Below are positions 50,631 through 58,924 of a stretch of 64,000 nucleotides of DNA, one piece after another. The translations under genes were made by a program, and so were the position numbers. Numbering within the stretch: position 1 is the stretch's first letter; every line of letters starts with the position of its first letter. The stretch lies in contig NZ_NJIG01000022.1 of the NCBI RefSeq assembly GCF_002209535.1, positions 1 through 64,000 of the forward strand, read 5' to 3'. A model generated the notes under the pieces. The model was given only the letters and a program-made list of their open reading frames with translations, had not been told where the DNA came from and made no database searches. This DNA comes from Achromobacter marplatensis (GTDB lineage Bacteria > Pseudomonadota > Gammaproteobacteria > Burkholderiales > Burkholderiaceae_B).

Positions 50631-51926
50631 GTGACTGAACAAGCCCGCATCACCGTCAATCCCGAATTCGCGCTGATCGACGTCGCTCGCGACATCCGCA
50701 TCGACGGCTTTCCGGCCTACGCCTTCATCACCGTCACCGCCACCATGCAGATGTGTGGCGCCCCATGGCGCTCGCAAGCCGTCTTCGTGGCCGGCCACGA
50801 CGGCAGCCTGGACTTGGGGCGCGACAGCCCCGTCTCGGGCAGCTATGCCGAACCCTCAGCGATGGGCATCGTGTGGTCGATGGTGTGCGAAGACATGAGC
50901 CGCGTGGTGTTTCCACCCGATCGCACGGATCCCCTGGTCATCCAGATCGAAGCGACCGACGGCAGCCACGTCGCCTCGGCGCGGCTGGTGCAGGAATTCC
51001 TGGAAGAGGGCGTGACCCATCGCGCGGTGCGCGAACAGGTCGGCGGCATGACGGTATCGGGCGAACTCTATACGCCGGCCGGCCCCGGTCCGCATCCGCT
51101 GGTGATCTACATGAACGGTTCGTCGGGCGGCGTGAATGCGCCGCGCGCCGCGCTCTTCGCCGCCCGCGGATTCCAGTGCCTGGCCCTGGCCATCTTCAAC
51201 TACGAAGGCCGGCCCAAGTACCTGAACGACATGCCGCTGGAGTATTTCCAGCACGTGCTGCAGTGGGCACGCGCCGAACTGGCGCCGCGCGACGGCTTTG
51301 TCGCGTTGTCCGGCATCAGCCGGGGCGGCGAGACCTCGCTGCTGGTGGCCTCGCACTATCCGGAACTGGTCAGTGCGGTCGTGGCTTATGTGCCGTCGCC
51401 CGTCACGCATGGCGTGGTCAGCGCTGGCGCGCCCGGGACGGGGCGCAATGCGCAGGTCTGGACGCAGGGCGGCGAACCGTTGCCGCATCTATGGCAAGAC
51501 AACGCCATCGCGGATTGGGAAGCGGCCTACGCGTCGGAACCGCCATACCGGCAGACCCACGCATTCCTGAGCGCTACCCGTGACAGCGCCGCATTCGAAC
51601 GCGCGCGCATCCCGGTTGAAAACTATCCCGGCCCGGTCATGCTGGTCAGCGCGTCCGACGACGGCTTCTGGCCCAGCACCGCTTATTCAGAAATCGTGAT
51701 GCGGCAGCGCCAGTCGCACGGCCTGCCCACCTTCCATCATGTGTGCATGGGGGCGGGGCACCACGTGCACTATCCCTACTTGCCGGCCACACTGATCAGC
51801 AAGCCGCATGCGATGTCGGGACTGCTGCTGGACGCGGGGGGCACGCCCGCCGCGAATGCGGCGGGCAACGAGGGCTCTTACATGGCGGTGCTGGAATTCT
51901 TGGGCAGGGCCGCCGGCATTTCGTAG
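50631..51926 (+). CDS. Alpha/beta hydrolase of the acyl-CoA thioesterase/BAAT type
   Basis: The protein is 431 residues with a GTG start at 50631. The N-terminal half is a beta-sandwich like that of acyl-CoA thioesterase / bile acid acyltransferase proteins. The C-terminal hydrolase domain has V-I-Y-M-N-G-S-S-G-G-V-N, the nucleophile elbow G-I-S-R-G-G-E near residue 228, S-A-S-D-D-G-F-W (Asp) and M-G-A-G-H-H-V (His). The nucleophile is Ser, where BAAT itself uses Cys, which fits a thioesterase. Coupled with a Bug receptor gene. The TAG stop is supplied by a dispersed repeat that begins in the last codons, so the original end may have been different. Confidence 0.8.
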   Translation: MTEQARITVNPEFALIDVARDIRIDGFPAYAFITVTATMQMCGAPWRSQAVFVAGHDGSLDLGRDSPVSGSYAEPSAMGIVWSMVCEDMSRVVFPPDRTDPLVIQIEATDGSHVASARLVQEFLEEGVTHRAVREQVGGMTVSGELYTPAGPGPHPLVIYMNGSSGGVNAPRAALFAARGFQCLALAIFNYEGRPKYLNDMPLEYFQHVLQWARAELAPRDGFVALSGISRGGETSLLVASHYPELVSAVVAYVPSPVTHGVVSAGAPGTGRNAQVWTQGGEPLPHLWQDNAIADWEAAYASEPPYRQTHAFLSATRDSAAFERARIPVENYPGPVMLVSASDDGFWPSTAYSEIVMRQRQSHGLPTFHHVCMGAGHHVHYPYLPATLISKPHAMSGLLLDAGGTPAANAAGNEGSYMAVLEFLGRAAGIS

Positions 51927-51987
51927 GATGGGTGGAGCGCGTGCCGTCTCCAGCAAGAACGCAGGAGCTTAGCGCGCGCAACCCATC
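51922..51987 (+). repeat. Dispersed repeat unit, third copy
   Basis: Begins CGTAGGATGGGTGGAGCGCG and ends GCGCGCAACCCATC, like the two units behind greB. It lies between convergent genes and overlaps the stop codon of the hydrolase. Confidence 0.75.
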
Positions 51988-52036
51988 ACATCTGCCGCTG
52001 CGATGTGCGCCTTGACGGGGGCAGCCCTCACCGCTT

Positions 52037-53338
52037 TTATTCTTCGCTCGTCCATTCCACCTGCACGCCCAGGCTGCGCAGATTTTCCACGAACTGCGGA
52101 TGCGCCCGGCGGATCGGGGTCGCGTTGCGGATTTCGGAGCGGCCCTTGATGCTGCTGGCCACCATGAACAGGGCGATGGCCACGCGGATGATGTAGGGGC
52201 TTTCGACCACCGCCGGCGTCAGTGGATTGCCGCCGAACGTCACGACGCGGTGCGGGTCCGACGAAAACACGTGCGCGCCGAACTTCGACAATTCGCCTGT
52301 CCAGCCCAGGGCGCCGTCGTAGACCTTGTTCCAGAACATCGCGTTGCCCTCGGCGCACACGCCCAGCGCGATGAAGATTGGCAGCAGGTCCACCGGGAAA
52401 TACGGCCACGGCGCCGCTTCCACCTTGGTCAGCACATTGCTGGTGAAGGGCGTTTGCACCTTCAGCGGGCCCGAACGCAGTGCGCGCGACCAGCCGTCCT
52501 TGTGTTCGATCTGCACGCCGAACTTGGCGAACGTGCGGTCGATCAGCGGGAAATTGCCCGGCGTGCGGTTGCGCACCACGACGTCGCCGCCCGTGATTGC
52601 GCCCAGCGCCAGGAACGTGGTGATTTCGTGGAAGTCTTCTTCAAACGTGAACTCGCCGCCACCCAGGCGCGTGCCGCCGCGCACTGTCAGGCGGGACGTG
52701 CCGATACCGTCGATATCGGCGCCCATCATCGTCATGAAACGGCAGAATTCCTGCACGTGCGGCTCGGAAGCGGCGTTGGTCAGCGACGATTCGCCTTCGG
52801 CGGCCGCCGCGCACAGCACGAAGTTCTCGGTCGTGGTGACCGACGCGTAGTCCAGCCAATGATGGGTGGGCTTGAGCGCGCCGCTGCTGCGCACCAGCAA
52901 GGACCCGCTTGCGCGCTCGACCTCGCCGCCAAACGAACGGAAGATCTCCACGTGCGGGTCGATCTCGCGCACCCCCAGCGTGCAGCCCTTCACGTTGTCT
53001 TCCAGCCGCGCCACGCCAAAGCGGGCCAGGAGCGGCGGCACCAGCATGATGGATGACCGCATTTCTTCCGGCAGGCGGTGGGCGGCGGCGTCGAACTGGG
53101 TGTGCTTGTGGTGCAGATCCAGCGTGCGGGTGGTCTCATCCAGCCGGACTTCGCTGCCCAGCGTGCGGAAGATGTCCAGGATCTTGCGCACGTCCGTGAT
53201 GTCCGGGACCCCATGCAGCTTCAACGGCTGATCTGTCAGCAGCGTGGCGCACAGAATGGGAAGCACGGCGTTTTTGTTGGCTGAAGGAATGACGCGGCCG
53301 CGCAGGGGCGTGCCACCGTGGACGATGAGGTTGGACAT
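52037..53338 (-). CDS. MurA-family enolpyruvyl transferase
   Basis: The protein is 433 residues from the ATG at 53338; 36 upstream residues in frame do not fit the family. It has the EPSP-synthase-type repeat fold. Lys22 and Asn23 in S-A-N-K-N-A match E. coli MurA K22/N23. The catalytic cysteine is kept as Cys119 in K-G-C-T-L-G, but the following MurA motif R-P-V-D-L-H is R-E-I-D-P-H here. MurA transfers enolpyruvate to UDP-GlcNAc in the first committed step of peptidoglycan synthesis. The divergent loop suggests a paralogue of the housekeeping MurA, or an enzyme for a related UDP-sugar. No other cell-wall gene is adjacent. Confidence 0.8.
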   Translation of the reverse strand: MSNLIVHGGTPLRGRVIPSANKNAVLPILCATLLTDQPLKLHGVPDITDVRKILDIFRTLGSEVRLDETTRTLDLHHKHTQFDAAAHRLPEEMRSSIMLVPPLLARFGVARLEDNVKGCTLGVREIDPHVEIFRSFGGEVERASGSLLVRSSGALKPTHHWLDYASVTTTENFVLCAAAAEGESSLTNAASEPHVQEFCRFMTMMGADIDGIGTSRLTVRGGTRLGGGEFTFEEDFHEITTFLALGAITGGDVVVRNRTPGNFPLIDRTFAKFGVQIEHKDGWSRALRSGPLKVQTPFTSNVLTKVEAAPWPYFPVDLLPIFIALGVCAEGNAMFWNKVYDGALGWTGELSKFGAHVFSSDPHRVVTFGGNPLTPAVVESPYIIRVAIALFMVASSIKGRSEIRNATPIRRAHPQFVENLRSLGVQVEWTSEE

Positions 53339-53395
53339 GGGGAGAAAGGCGGCCGGAGTGAAAAAAGAGAGGGGAGCGCGGGGAATTGTACTGGC

Positions 53396-53427
53396 GTCGC
53401 CCGGGCGGGGGCCGGCCCCCGGGCGAC
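53396..53427. repeat. GC-rich hairpin between the MFS gene and the murA-like gene
   Basis: The arms GTCGCCCGGG and CCCGGGCGAC (10 bp) enclose a second GGGGCC/GGCCCC pairing. No T run follows on either strand, so it is not a classic terminator. It could slow transcription or be a protein site. Confidence 0.5.
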
Positions 53428-53473
53428 AAAACGTTTCAATCTGCAATTTAATGCCTGCCCGGGCCGACCTCGG

Positions 53474-54694
53474 TCAATGTCCGACGACGACCGCACCCGA
53501 ACTGCGCAGCCCGGGCCGGAACGCGTAAGCGTGGCCCGACGACGCAATCATGATCGCAACACCCGCCAGGATTACCAGGGCCCACGGGAATGCGCCTGCG
53601 CCCCACACGTCAAGCAACATGCCGCCCACCACGCCCGCACCGGCAATCGCCCCATTCCAGGCGACGACATTCATGGACAGCGCCACGTCGGCGCCGCGTC
53701 CGGCCGCGTCGGCCAGCGCCGTCTGCAGCAGCGTGGCCGCGCCGCCAAAGCTGATTCCCCACACCGCGATTCCCACGTAGATCACGGTCGGGTTTGCCGG
53801 CACCAGGCCAAACGCAAGCGCGGTGGCGCCAAACGCGGCCAGGCTGGCCAGCACCGTCGAACGCAAGTGGCGGTCAACCAGCTTGCCCGTGATCCAGATG
53901 CCGACAAGCGCGGACGCCCCAAATATGAACAGCACCAGGTCCACCCGCGCGCCCAGTCCGGCAGGCGCGACAAAGGGCGCGATGTAGGTGTAGAGGATGT
54001 TGTGGGCCAGCATCCACGCGATGACGACGGCCAGCACGCGCCGCACGCCAGGCGTCGTGAAGACGCGGCGCAGCGGCATTCGCTCATGGGCGGACTGGCC
54101 GGGGTAGTCGGGCACCTTGGCCAGCACCCACGCGATCAGCACCAGCGTCAATCCGGACATGATCCAGAACGCCGCGCGCCAGCCCACCGCGGATCCCAGC
54201 AAGGTGCCCAGCGGCACGCCCAGGGACAAGGCGATGGGTGTGCCCACCATGGCAAGCGCCATCGCTTGGCCTTGCTGGTAGGGGGCGACCATGCGCCGCG
54301 CATAACCGGCCAGCAGACTCCAGGCCAGCCCCGCCGCCACGCCCGCAAAGAATCGCGCCACCAGGGTCACCCCGTAATGGGATGACAGGGCCGTGGCCGA
54401 ATTGAAGACCAGGAAGCCGACGATGGTCAGCAGCAGGACGTTGCGGCGCCGCCAACCGCGGGTGGCGATCGTCAGCGGAATGGCCGCCAGCAGCGAACCA
54501 AGCGCATAGGCGGTGACCATCTGGCCGGCCAGCGACGCGCTGACATCCAGCCCGTCGCTGATCTGCGGCAGCAGTCCGGCGGGCAAGGTCTCGGTGACGA
54601 TACAGATAAAGCCGGTCATCGCCAGCGCCAGCAGGGCAGAGACGGGCAGGCGGTCGGAGGCGGGCTGTCCGGCCTGAGCGGAAAAGTGGCTCAC
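53474..54694 (-). CDS. MFS transporter, sugar-efflux/drug-resistance (DHA1) type
   Basis: The protein is 406 residues, 12 helices, from a GTG at 54694 with AAGGA upstream. Features: T-E-T-L-P-A-G-L-L-P-Q-I in helix 1 (the pattern of the YdhP/AraJ/SotB branch), G-W-R-R-R-N-V-L-L between helices 2 and 3, and A-R-F-F-A-G-V-A-A-G-L-A-W in helix 4. Related pumps export arabinose-like sugars or chloramphenicol. It is divergent from a TetR gene, the usual arrangement for a pump and its repressor. Inverted TCGRTACAAA elements lie between them. Confidence 0.85.
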   Translation of the reverse strand: MSHFSAQAGQPASDRLPVSALLALAMTGFICIVTETLPAGLLPQISDGLDVSASLAGQMVTAYALGSLLAAIPLTIATRGWRRRNVLLLTIVGFLVFNSATALSSHYGVTLVARFFAGVAAGLAWSLLAGYARRMVAPYQQGQAMALAMVGTPIALSLGVPLGTLLGSAVGWRAAFWIMSGLTLVLIAWVLAKVPDYPGQSAHERMPLRRVFTTPGVRRVLAVVIAWMLAHNILYTYIAPFVAPAGLGARVDLVLFIFGASALVGIWITGKLVDRHLRSTVLASLAAFGATALAFGLVPANPTVIYVGIAVWGISFGGAATLLQTALADAAGRGADVALSMNVVAWNGAIAGAGVVGGMLLDVWGAGAFPWALVILAGVAIMIASSGHAYAFRPGLRSSGAVVVGH

Positions 54695-54783
54695 ACAAAA
54701 ATCCTTTTGAAGATGAATCGGGACCGATCGGGCAGACGGGCGGACGGCTGACCGTCGGCAATGCCTCACCATTTATATATCGA

Positions 54784-54836
54784 TCGGTACAAATGTAGGG
54801 TGCGAGCCAACGCGTTGTCAACGACTTTTGTATCGA
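54784..54836. promoter_or_regulatory. Inverted half-sites between the MFS and TetR genes
   Basis: TCGGTACAAA (54784-54793) and, on the other strand, TCGATACAAA (54827-54836) differ at one position and face each other across 33 bp. They sit in the AT-richer divergent promoter region and are candidate TetR sites. Confidence 0.45.
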
Positions 54837-54869
54837 GTAGTATGGATGTCGTGATCTAAGGAGTCTGAT

Positions 54870-55487
54870 ATGGCGCAGATGGGCCGGCCGCGCGCGTTTG
54901 ATCGTGACCAGGCGATCGACCAGGCGTTGCATCTATTCTGGGAGCAGGGCTACGAATCCACGTCGTTGAGCCAACTGAAAGCCGGCATTGGCGGCGGCAT
55001 TTCCGCGCCAAGCTTCTATGCAGCCTTCGGATCGAAAGAGGCCTTGTTTCAAGAGACCGTGCAGCGCTATCTGGAAACCTATGCGCTGGTCACGGAATGC
55101 CTGTGGGACGACGCCATGCCCGCCCGCGATGCGGTCGAACTGGCGTTGCGCCAATCGTCGAAGATGCAGTGCGAGCGGGGGCATCCCAAGGGCTGCATGG
55201 TGGCGCTGGCCGTCATGAGCGCACCGACGCCCGAGCACGCGGACGTGACCAAACCGCTGACGGCCTCACGCCAACGCACCCGCGCGGGCTTCGTCCATTG
55301 CGTGGAACGCGGCATCGCCAGTGGCGAGTTGTCCGCCACGACGGACGCCCGGTCCCTGGCGTGCGTGTTTGACGGGTTCCTGGTGGGAGTGTCCACGCTG
55401 GCGCGCGATGGTGTCCGCTATCCCACCTTCGACGCCGCGATCACGCAGCTGATGGCGATCTGGGACGCCTCGCGCAGCCAGGCATAA
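54870..55487 (+). CDS. TetR-family transcriptional regulator
   Basis: A 205-residue protein. The DNA-binding start is typical: M-G-R-P-R-A-F-D-R-D-Q-A-I-D-Q-A-L-H-L-F, with Y-E-S-T-S-L-S-Q-L and F-Y-A-A-F-G-S-K-E-A-L-F. The C-terminal part is the ligand-binding helical bundle with the AcrR-like stretch G-C-M-V-A-L-A-V-M-S. It is divergent from the MFS pump gene and presumably represses it. Confidence 0.92.
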   Translation: MAQMGRPRAFDRDQAIDQALHLFWEQGYESTSLSQLKAGIGGGISAPSFYAAFGSKEALFQETVQRYLETYALVTECLWDDAMPARDAVELALRQSSKMQCERGHPKGCMVALAVMSAPTPEHADVTKPLTASRQRTRAGFVHCVERGIASGELSATTDARSLACVFDGFLVGVSTLARDGVRYPTFDAAITQLMAIWDASRSQA

Positions 55488-55531
55488 GCGCTGGCGGGGC
55501 TGCAGTCAGGCTTGGGGGTGCCAGTTGCCGG

Positions 55532-56236
55532 CTAGACGTTGCGCTCGGCCTGTCCGATCAGCGTCAGGAAGAACGTTCGCCGCAGGGTGAATCCCAGGCG
55601 TTCGTACAACGCGATGGCATTCTGGTTGCTGCCCAGCACATGCAGGAACGGCGTGTCGCCGCGCTCTTGGATGCTGGCCTGCAACCGTTTGATGAGCCGG
55701 GCGGCGATGCCCTTGCCGCGCCAGGCCGGATCCACGCAGACCGCGCTGATCTCGACATGTCCTTCCGGGCGCATCCGTTCGCCCGCCATTGCGATCAGGC
55801 GTCCTTGATTCCGAATGCCGATGTAGCGCCCCATTTCGTGGGTGCGCTTGCAGAACGGGCCGGGTTTGGTCGCTTGGGTCAGTTCCAGCATGTCTGCCGC
55901 ATCGTCACTGCCCAGGAGGGCGATGTCCGGGGCATCATCGGCGGCGGAAGCAGCGGCCGTCGCCGTCATTTGGTGCAGCACGCCAATCGGCTGGGTACGA
56001 AACCGGGCCTCTGGCGTGATCGGCCCCGCGGCCAGGATGGCGACCTGTTCGCCGGCCGGCAAAAGCTGCGCCAGCGCCTCCCAGGCCGGCGCGGCGTCAG
56101 ACGCCAGGGCTGCGAACGGTGCGACGTCGGACAGGTAGCGGCAGGCCAGGCCATCGCCTTGACGCAGATGGGCGTGCGCCAAGGTCAAGGCGTTCCACAC
56201 GGGGTTGTCGAGCGGATGGGAGGGGGAGGTATTCAT
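55532..56236 (-). CDS. GNAT-family N-acetyltransferase
   Basis: The protein is 234 residues from the ATG at 56236. The C-terminal half is a GNAT domain with I-S-A-V-C-V-D-P-A-W-R-G-K-G-I-A-A-R-L-I (acetyl-CoA pyrophosphate loop R-x-x-G-x-A-type) and S-N-Q-N-A-I-A-L-Y-E-R-L-G-F. The N-terminal 100 residues form a degenerate second half, as in FR47-like proteins. The acceptor is unknown. Single gene, divergent from the AraC-type regulator that follows. Confidence 0.88.
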   Translation of the reverse strand: MNTSPSHPLDNPVWNALTLAHAHLRQGDGLACRYLSDVAPFAALASDAAPAWEALAQLLPAGEQVAILAAGPITPEARFRTQPIGVLHQMTATAAASAADDAPDIALLGSDDAADMLELTQATKPGPFCKRTHEMGRYIGIRNQGRLIAMAGERMRPEGHVEISAVCVDPAWRGKGIAARLIKRLQASIQERGDTPFLHVLGSNQNAIALYERLGFTLRRTFFLTLIGQAERNV

Positions 56237-56340
56237 GCGGATTCCGGTAGTTGGCGCCAGATGCGTCACGGGCCCTACTGTAGACAGGAATCGACATCGG
56301 CTCTATTGTCGTAAATGACATTTTTAGAGTCATTCCCGCC

Positions 56341-57303
56341 ATGAAAATTTCCGTTTTGGCCCTGGAGGGCTGTTTCGACACCGGCCTGTCGGCGATTCTT
56401 GACGCATTCACCACCGCCAACGAGCTGGCTGCGTTGGAGCGGCCCGCCGAAGGGCAGCCTTTCGACATCAAGGTGGTGGGCGTACGCCCCGATGTGCGCA
56501 CGGGGTTGGGCATGCGCGTTCCCGTGCAGGCTGTTGCCGACGTGGGCAAGCCCGACTGGCTGGTCATGCCGGCCATTGCCACCAAAATGCCGGAACAGCT
56601 GCTGCCGGCGCTGGCCCGCCCCGACGTGGCGGATGCCATGGCGTTGCTGCGCGATAGCCACGCCCGTGGCGTGCAAATCGCGGCCGCATGCATCGGCACG
56701 TTCGTGCTGGCGGAATCGGGGTTATTGAATGGCCACGAGGCCACCACCTCCTGGTGGCTGGCGCCGCTGTTTCGCCAGCGCTATCCCGACGTGCGGCTGG
56801 ACAGCACGCGCATGATGGTGCCCTCGGGTGAATTCACCACGGCGGGCGCCGCCATGGGGCACCTGGACCTGGCGCTGTGGCTCTTGAACCAGGCCAGCCC
56901 GGCCCTGGCGTCCGTGGTCGTCCGCTATCTGTTGGTGGACGCCCGGCCATCGCAAGCGCCGTACATGATTCCCGACCATCTGGCACGCGCGGACCCGTTG
57001 GTCGAACGTTTTGAACATTGGGCAAGAGGGCGCCTGGCCGAAGGTTTTTCGCTGGATGCCGCCGCCGCGGCATTGGCGACCAGCACGCGCACGCTGCAGC
57101 GCCGAATCGAAGCCGTGCTGGGCAAATCGCCCTTGTCGTATTTCCAGGACCTGCGCGTGGAGCGCGCCGTTCACCTGTTGCGCACCAGCAAGCTGAACAT
57201 CGAGGCAATCGCGGCCGAAGTCGGCTACGGCGACGGCGCAACGTTGCGCACGTTGCTGCGCCGCCGCTTGGGACGCGGAGTGCGGGAACTGCGCGGCGCG
57301 TGA
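56341..57303 (+). CDS. AraC-family regulator with DJ-1/PfpI-like sensor domain
   Basis: A 320-residue protein. Residues 1-190 form a class I glutamine-amidotransferase-like domain (V-L-A-L-E-G-C, A-A-A-C-I-G-T-F-V-L-A-E-S-G-L-L). It has the nucleophile-position Cys but lacks the clear triad, as in GlxA/FtrA regulators. The C-terminal 100 residues are an AraC double helix-turn-helix with D-A-A-A-A-A-L-A-T-S-T-R-T-L-Q-R-R-I and I-A-A-E-V-G-Y-G-D-G-A-T. GNAT on one side and an AhpD-like gene on the other are possible targets. Confidence 0.9.
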   Translation: MKISVLALEGCFDTGLSAILDAFTTANELAALERPAEGQPFDIKVVGVRPDVRTGLGMRVPVQAVADVGKPDWLVMPAIATKMPEQLLPALARPDVADAMALLRDSHARGVQIAAACIGTFVLAESGLLNGHEATTSWWLAPLFRQRYPDVRLDSTRMMVPSGEFTTAGAAMGHLDLALWLLNQASPALASVVVRYLLVDARPSQAPYMIPDHLARADPLVERFEHWARGRLAEGFSLDAAAAALATSTRTLQRRIEAVLGKSPLSYFQDLRVERAVHLLRTSKLNIEAIAAEVGYGDGATLRTLLRRRLGRGVRELRGA

Positions 57304-57350
57304 TCCTGGCACGGCAAGCCGGCGGACCACGCCCGCGTCCCGCCATGCGC

Positions 57351-57896
57351 TTACGCCGCGCGGCGCAGCTTCACACCGGGAAAGTCCACGGGCACCGCAA
57401 ACGCCACGTTCACATAGTTCGTGAACAGGTTCAGCGCCACATGCGCCAGGATTTCGACGATGGCTTCGTCGTTGAAGCCCGCGGCGCGCACGGCTTGCAC
57501 GTCCGCCTGGCTGACCTGTCCACGAGCCTCCACCAGCTGCAACGCAAAGCGCAAGGCGGCGGCCGTCTTGGGGTCGGTCGCTTGGCCGGCCTGGGCCGCC
57601 GACATCTCTTCTGCGCTGGCGCCGGCCTTGCGGCCCAGCGCCGTGTGGGCGGCCAGGCAATATTCGCAGGCATTGCGGTCGGCCACGGCCACGGCAATCT
57701 GTTCGCCCAGCTTGGCCGGGATAACGCCGCCACCCAAGGCGCCGAACGCGCCCCACATGCTTTGCAGCGCGGCGGGCGAATTGGCCACGGCCTTGAACAT
57801 GTTGGGCGTTGCGCCAAAGGCGCCGTGGATTTGGGTCAGCAGGGCTGCGCGATCGGCGGTGGTGTTGCTGGAATCGATGAGGGATACGCGGGTCAT
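57351..57896 (-). CDS. AhpD-like carboxymuconolactone decarboxylase family protein
   Basis: The protein is 181 residues from the ATG at 57896, with GGAG eight bases upstream; an ATG two codons earlier is too close to that site. The central motif is N-A-C-E-Y-C-L-A-A-H-T-A-L-G, the redox-active Cys-x-x-Cys-x-x-x-His of the AhpD fold. Such proteins act as peroxidase partners or respond to oxidative stress. It is divergent from an AraC-type regulator gene (122 bp apart), a common arrangement for this family and its activator. Confidence 0.88.
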   Translation of the reverse strand: MTRVSLIDSSNTTADRAALLTQIHGAFGATPNMFKAVANSPAALQSMWGAFGALGGGVIPAKLGEQIAVAVADRNACEYCLAAHTALGRKAGASAEEMSAAQAGQATDPKTAAALRFALQLVEARGQVSQADVQAVRAAGFNDEAIVEILAHVALNLFTNYVNVAFAVPVDFPGVKLRRAA

Positions 57897-58018
57897 GGTC
57901 ATTACTCCTGTCTGGGTAGGGGACGCCGCCGGGTAGTGGCGGGTGAAGGGAATCGTACGTACCATTCCTGGATGTATGGGGTTGTTATGTCCATAAAACA
58001 TGTCCTATAGTCCAATCC

Positions 58019-58885
58019 ATGAATACCCCGATGCTTCCCCCTGTTGATCGTCTGTCGGCCCTGCTGGACCGCTTCCGCGTGCGCGCCAGCCTGTTCCACA
58101 CGGGCGCGCTTTGCGGTATCCAGACCTTTGATGCGCAGCCCGGCAGGGGCTTTCTACATGTGCTGCGCCAGGGCGAAATGGAAGTCCGGCACCTGCCTGG
58201 CACGGCCGGCTCGCAGCGCATGACGCTGACCGAACCGACGCTGCTGTTCTATCCCCGCGCCATGCACCATGAGTTCATCAATCCGCCCGTCACCGGGTCG
58301 GACTTCACCTGCGCGGCGCTGGATTTCGATGGCGGCGAGCGCAATCCTCTTGTGCAGTCTTTGCCGCCGGTGCTAAGGGTGCCGTTGAACGCCGTCGAAG
58401 GGCTGCGGCCCGCCTTGGATCTGCTGTTTGCCGAGGCCGACAACGTACGTTGCGGTTCGCGCCTTTTGGCGGATCGGCTGTTTGAAGTGGTGCTGATCCA
58501 ATTGCTGCGGTGGATACTGGATCACCCCGCGCAAGCCGGGGTCAGCAATGGGCTGGTGATGGGGCTGGCGGACCCGAAGCTGGCCCGGGCGCTGGTGGCT
58601 CTGCACCAGGCGCCGCGCGACGATTGGCCGCTGGAGAAGATGGCGGCCATCGCCGGCATGTCGCGCAGCGCCTTTGCCGCCGCCTTCAAGGACGCCACGG
58701 GCACGACACCGGCCGCCTACCTGACCGATTGGCGCTTGAGCCTGGCGGCGTCGATGATGCGGTCAGGCCGCCCCGTGAAATTCATCGCGGACGAGTTGGG
58801 CTTTGCCAGCGCGTCGTCCTTGTCCAAGGCCTTCCGGCAACGGATGGGAGCCTCGCCGCGGGACTGGCTGGTGGCGAACCGCTAG
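58019..58885 (+). CDS. AraC-family regulator with cupin-type sensor domain
   Basis: A 288-residue protein. The N-terminal domain (residues about 10-140) is the cupin-like AraC_binding_6 type with R-A-S-L-F-H-T-G-A-L-C-G and L-F-Y-P-R-A-M-H-H. The C-terminal domain has the two helix-turn-helix units: A-A-I-A-G-M-S-R-S-A-F-A-A-A-F-K and I-A-D-E-L-G-F-A-S-A-S-S-L-S-K-A-F. It is divergent from the AhpD-like gene and probably activates it. Confidence 0.92.
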   Translation: MNTPMLPPVDRLSALLDRFRVRASLFHTGALCGIQTFDAQPGRGFLHVLRQGEMEVRHLPGTAGSQRMTLTEPTLLFYPRAMHHEFINPPVTGSDFTCAALDFDGGERNPLVQSLPPVLRVPLNAVEGLRPALDLLFAEADNVRCGSRLLADRLFEVVLIQLLRWILDHPAQAGVSNGLVMGLADPKLARALVALHQAPRDDWPLEKMAAIAGMSRSAFAAAFKDATGTTPAAYLTDWRLSLAASMMRSGRPVKFIADELGFASASSLSKAFRQRMGASPRDWLVANR

Positions 58886-58924
58886 GCTGCGGCATGACCA
58901 GACGCCGCGCGCTGCGTGGCGTAC

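Noticed and set aside
53396..53427. Rho-independent terminator for the MFS gene
   Set aside because: The stem is strong but no T run follows on either strand, so it is listed only as a hairpin.
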